Assembly: GCA_002455425.1 (NCBI GenBank)
Contig: DKKT01000055.1
Span: 14,451-57,722, forward strand
Source of the DNA: Chthonomonas sp. UBA6659
GTDB taxonomy: Bacteria; Armatimonadota; Fimbriimonadia; Fimbriimonadales; Fimbriimonadaceae
Direction: 5' to 3'
DNA: 43,272 nt
Both the position numbers and the translations under genes were made by a program. Position 1 is the stretch's first letter. Each line of letters starts with the position of its first letter. A model generated the notes under the pieces. That model saw only the letters and a program-made list of their open reading frames with translations, did not search any database and was not told the origin of the DNA. Below, piece after piece: positions 40,650 through 43,272 of this stretch.

Positions 40650-43072
40650 TTCTCCACCTCGTAATGCACCCACTTCGGTGCGAGCTTGAACTGGATGGCC
40701 GTCAGGACCAACACGATCGCGAAAATCAGCCACGCGAGCGCGCTTGCGTAGCCCATCTTGAAGTACGTGAAGGCGTTCTGGAAGAGATGGTAGACCGGCA
40801 TCAGCAGCGAGTCCGCCGGTCCCGCGCCTTCACCCTTCGTGATGATGTACACGTTGTCGAACTGCTGGAGCGCCCCGATGAACCCCATCACCGTGTTGAA
40901 GAAGATGATCGGACTGAGCTGAGGTGCGGTCACCGACCAGAACTGTTGCCACGGGGTCGCCCCGTCGATACTCGCCGCCTCGTAGAGGGTCTGGGGGACC
41001 CCCTTTAGCCCCGCCAGCCAAAGAATCATGCCGCTCCCCACGCCCCACAGACCCATCACGATCAGTGCCGGTTTGGACCACGCCTCGACCGACAGCCAAC
41101 CCGGGGGAAGAACTCCGAACCATTGGGTGATCGTGTCGTTCCAGAACGCGTTGATGATCCCCTTGTTCGGATCCGAGTTCAAGATCCACATCCAAAGAAC
41201 TGTGCTCGCAACCCCCGGCACGATCGCGGGCAAGTAAAAGGTCGTCCGGTAGTAGCGCATCCCCCGCACGCCCTGATTCAGCAACAGCGCCACCCCGAGA
41301 CCCGAAAACAGCCCGAGTGGCACCCCGATCCCCGCAAGATACAGCGTGTTCAGGAGCGCTTTCGACATGTTCGCTTGGTCGTAATTCACGAAGTCGCTGT
41401 AGTTCTTGATACCGACCCAATGGGCGTCCGTCAGCACGTTGTAGCTGGTGAAACTGAAGAACAGCGAGGCGATCATCGGGCCGACGGTGAAGATCAGAAA
41501 ACCGAGGGCCCACGGCGCAACGAAGAGGTACGCCCACTTCGCCTCATGTCGCCCGATCGCGCCCAACCGCTCCCGACGATACGCGGAGTACAGAAGCGCG
41601 ACTCCGACCAGCGCACCGAGTAACCCGAGCGCGCCAGGGATTCGCATGTCGATGATAGGGTAGCGATCCCGGTTGTAGTACTCGTCCATCTCTCGCTGCA
41701 CGACCGCCCGCCCGTCGGCGAGGGCTTCCCGGGCACTCTTCTTCTTGAGCGCCGCAAGCTCGACCGCACGCACATGCTCGTTCCAAAGCAGCTGGCCGAC
41801 GAACGTCGCCGGACGGATCCGCGCGTACTTCATCATGTCGATGTGCAGCTGGACCGCCGCCGCGAGATTCGGTTGCTCCGGCTTGAACTCCTCGAACATC
41901 GTCTGGTTCGTGCCGATGTGCGCCTGCACGCGTGCGATGAACTGCCGCCCACGAAGTCGCTCCCAGGCATCCTGTGCGCGCATCGAGATCATCCGACCCT
42001 CTTCGCTCGCCATGAATTTGATGAACTTCCAGGCCGCCTCGACGTGCTTCGCACCCGTCGGGATCGCGTACGAGAACCCGCCGATCCACGTGATGAACGT
42101 GTCCTCCTCGTCCGCGAACCGCCCACGCTTGAAGAAGCGATCATCGGGGACGGGAGCCGACGCGACCCCGAAATCCAGGCGCGGCACCCACCGCGCGATG
42201 CCGTAAGGAATCCAGTCGCCGTCGATCTTCATCGCGACTTTGCCCGTGTAGAACGGGTCGTTCTCGTTCCCCTGGAACGTTCCCTGGAACTTCTGGGCCG
42301 CCTCATAGCCGCCGAGGATGTCGTACCCGGCGACCATGAAGTCGAGCGCTTCGATCGCGGCCGGCGAATCCAGCGTACAGGTTCGGCCATCCGTCGAGAT
42401 GAACTCCGCGTTGTTCTGGAACGCGTACATATACAGCCACGAGTTGCCGTAGTTCGGGATAAAGCCGGCCCGGAGGAGGTTGCCGTTCTTGTCCTTCTTC
42501 GTGAGCACACGGCTGTAGGCGAGGGTCTCGCTCCAGGTGCGGGGAGGCCGATCCGGGTCGAGACCCGCCTTGCGCAGCGCCTCAGCCTCCTCCCGGAAAA
42601 CCGCGCGATTGTAGTAGAGAACGCGATCATCGGTGCCGGTCGGAATCGCGTAGATCTTGCCCTCCCAGCTGGCTTCGTTCCAGGCTGCCGGGTAGTAGTC
42701 TTCCGGCCTGGGGCAAACCGGGTCACGGTCGCGATCCCTGGCGATGAGGTCGTCGAGCGGACGGAACGCTCCCCGGCTCGCCCAGTCCGAAATGGTGAAC
42801 CGGTCCTGGACGATGACGTCAGGGGGGACCTTGCCCACGATCGCCGTCATCAACTTCTGGGGGTTCATCCCCCCCGCGCCCATACTCAGCACCCGGATCT
42901 CGATATCCGGATTCCGCTCCTCGAACGTCCGAATCGCCGCTTCGTCCCCCTTCGAATCCGGACCGAGCGACAAACCCCAAACCACCACCCTCGTCTTCTC
43001 GGGCGCGGCGAGGACGGCGCCACACAGCCCCAACAGCAACGCAGATGTCCACAGACGCCATCGTCTTTTCAT
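40646..43072 (-). CDS. Sugar-binding protein fused to MalF-type ABC permease
   Basis: 808 residues. Signal peptide at about 1-23. The family 1 solute-binding domain (about 27-470) has VVVWGLSLGPDSKGDEAAIRTFEERNP, PPDVIVQDRF, GKIYAIPTGTDDRVLYYN and the hinge-region pattern FYTGKVAMKIDGDW. A linker of about ten residues leads to a membrane span (about 478-497), then a MalF/UgpA-type permease (about 512-808) with its EAA loop LYEAASIDGATPWQQFWSVTAPQLSP. Normally these are two separate genes. Continuous reading frame with no stop or slip supports a real fusion. It should tether the binding domain outside and pair with the downstream permease. The substrate is probably an oligosaccharide or glycerol-phosphate type, not determinable. 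Confidence 0.93.
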   Translation of the reverse strand: MKRRWRLWTSALLLGLCGAVLAAPEKTRVVVWGLSLGPDSKGDEAAIRTFEERNPDIEIRVLSMGAGGMNPQKLMTAIVGKVPPDVIVQDRFTISDWASRGAFRPLDDLIARDRDRDPVCPRPEDYYPAAWNEASWEGKIYAIPTGTDDRVLYYNRAVFREEAEALRKAGLDPDRPPRTWSETLAYSRVLTKKDKNGNLLRAGFIPNYGNSWLYMYAFQNNAEFISTDGRTCTLDSPAAIEALDFMVAGYDILGGYEAAQKFQGTFQGNENDPFYTGKVAMKIDGDWIPYGIARWVPRLDFGVASAPVPDDRFFKRGRFADEEDTFITWIGGFSYAIPTGAKHVEAAWKFIKFMASEEGRMISMRAQDAWERLRGRQFIARVQAHIGTNQTMFEEFKPEQPNLAAAVQLHIDMMKYARIRPATFVGQLLWNEHVRAVELAALKKKSAREALADGRAVVQREMDEYYNRDRYPIIDMRIPGALGLLGALVGVALLYSAYRRERLGAIGRHEAKWAYLFVAPWALGFLIFTVGPMIASLFFSFTSYNVLTDAHWVGIKNYSDFVNYDQANMSKALLNTLYLAGIGVPLGLFSGLGVALLLNQGVRGMRYYRTTFYLPAIVPGVASTVLWMWILNSDPNKGIINAFWNDTITQWFGVLPPGWLSVEAWSKPALIVMGLWGVGSGMILWLAGLKGVPQTLYEAASIDGATPWQQFWSVTAPQLSPIIFFNTVMGFIGALQQFDNVYIITKGEGAGPADSLLMPVYHLFQNAFTYFKMGYASALAWLIFAIVLVLTAIQFKLAPKWVHYEVEK

Positions 43073-43120
43073 CGTTAGACCTCGATTCTACAAGTTATCC
43101 AGACGCCCCGCCGAACTTGT

Positions 43121-43132
43121 GAATACGTATTC
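43121..43132. promoter_or_regulatory. Palindrome upstream of the ABC importer operon
   Basis: GAATACGTATTC, a perfect 12-bp palindrome 49 bp upstream of the ATG at 43072. A TAGAAT hexamer (43085-43090, minus strand) may be the -10. The palindrome would lie just upstream of the promoter and is a candidate operator for a sugar-responsive regulator. Confidence 0.45.
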
Positions 43133-43175
43133 TTGCACAGATTCATCAAGTTTCTTCTGAAACAAGCTCCCCCGG

Positions 43176-43272
43176 ACCTCTCCGCCCCATGATCGATGGG
43201 GAGAGGGGGCAGGGGTGAGGGGTCAATACCTCTCCGCCCCTGGGGGAGAGGTCGGTGAGCGAAGCGAACCGG
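43176..43272. repeat. REP-like dispersed element at the window edge
   Basis: Two copies of ACCTCTCCGCCCC (43176-43188, 43228-43240), each followed by its partial complement (GGGGAGAGG) so that each forms a hairpin with a small bulge. The segment between them holds GGGTGAGGGG, shared with the repeat at 11166-11200. It ends in GTGAGCGAAGCGAACCGG. The element probably continues past the window. Nothing coding was seen. Confidence 0.6.

Noticed and set aside
39015..40664. 549-residue plus-strand frame over the MalG-type permease
   Set aside because: Arg/His/Asp-rich shadow; the minus-strand permease with EAA loop explains the region.
1..43272. CRISPR arrays, insertion sequences, rRNA and tRNA genes
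   Set aside because: No regularly spaced repeats, transposase motifs or tRNA T-arm patterns were seen in the gaps; only reading by eye was possible.

Overview
The window is a gene-dense, high-GC (roughly 60-65% by eye) stretch of a bacterial chromosome. It comes from a diderm: it encodes BamA, a Skp/OmpH chaperone, LpxD (lipid A synthesis) and a TamB-like protein, plus several lipoproteins. It also carries a Pup/proteasome locus of the Gram-negative UBact type: Dop, a 61-residue Pup-like protein ending in RSGQ, and a proteasome beta subunit. That combination fits Armatimonadota (Fimbriimonas-like) best. This assignment is inference from gene content; no rRNA or tRNA gene is present to test it.

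Layout. (1) 4-6928, minus strand: a tightly coupled run of lipoprotein, dop, UBact, prcB, dut, a zinc-ribbon/TPR membrane protein and two thioredoxin-fold proteins. Successive genes overlap by 1-4 bases through prcB and dut. The alpha subunit, ring ATPase and ligase of a standard Pup-proteasome locus are not here. (2) 7234-9197, plus strand: class I aminotransferase and RNase III. (3) 13655-9194, minus strand: outer-membrane operon bamA, skp, lipoprotein, lpxD. (4) rsmG on plus, convergent with a subtilase-tamB pair on minus (21123-14454). (5) 21333-24393, plus strand: an unknown protein, dihydrolipoamide dehydrogenase and a small unknown protein. (6) 27296-24408, minus strand: a lower-GC three-gene unit, namely a lipoprotein interrupted at a nine-C tract and two paralogous proteins. 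(7) 31210-27394, minus strand: TfoX-like protein, CoaBC, a conserved unknown and a phosphohexomutase. (8) fahA (minus) divergent from a fused E1 alpha-beta 2-oxoacid dehydrogenase (plus). (9) A TPR-GT41 glycosyltransferase with a small companion, divergent from a membrane class III cyclase-like protein. (10) 43072-38904, minus strand: a sugar ABC importer in which the binding protein is fused to the first permease and the second permease is roughly doubled in size.

The most notable items are the incomplete UBact-proteasome cluster coupled to dUTPase and thioredoxins, the homopolymer frameshift directly after a lipobox (a possible phase-variable switch or a sequencing error), the binding protein-permease fusion with its enlarged partner, and a cyclase domain with both transition-state residues replaced. 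Two convergent gene pairs end in the same CTAG. No CRISPR array, insertion sequence, rRNA or tRNA gene was recognised.
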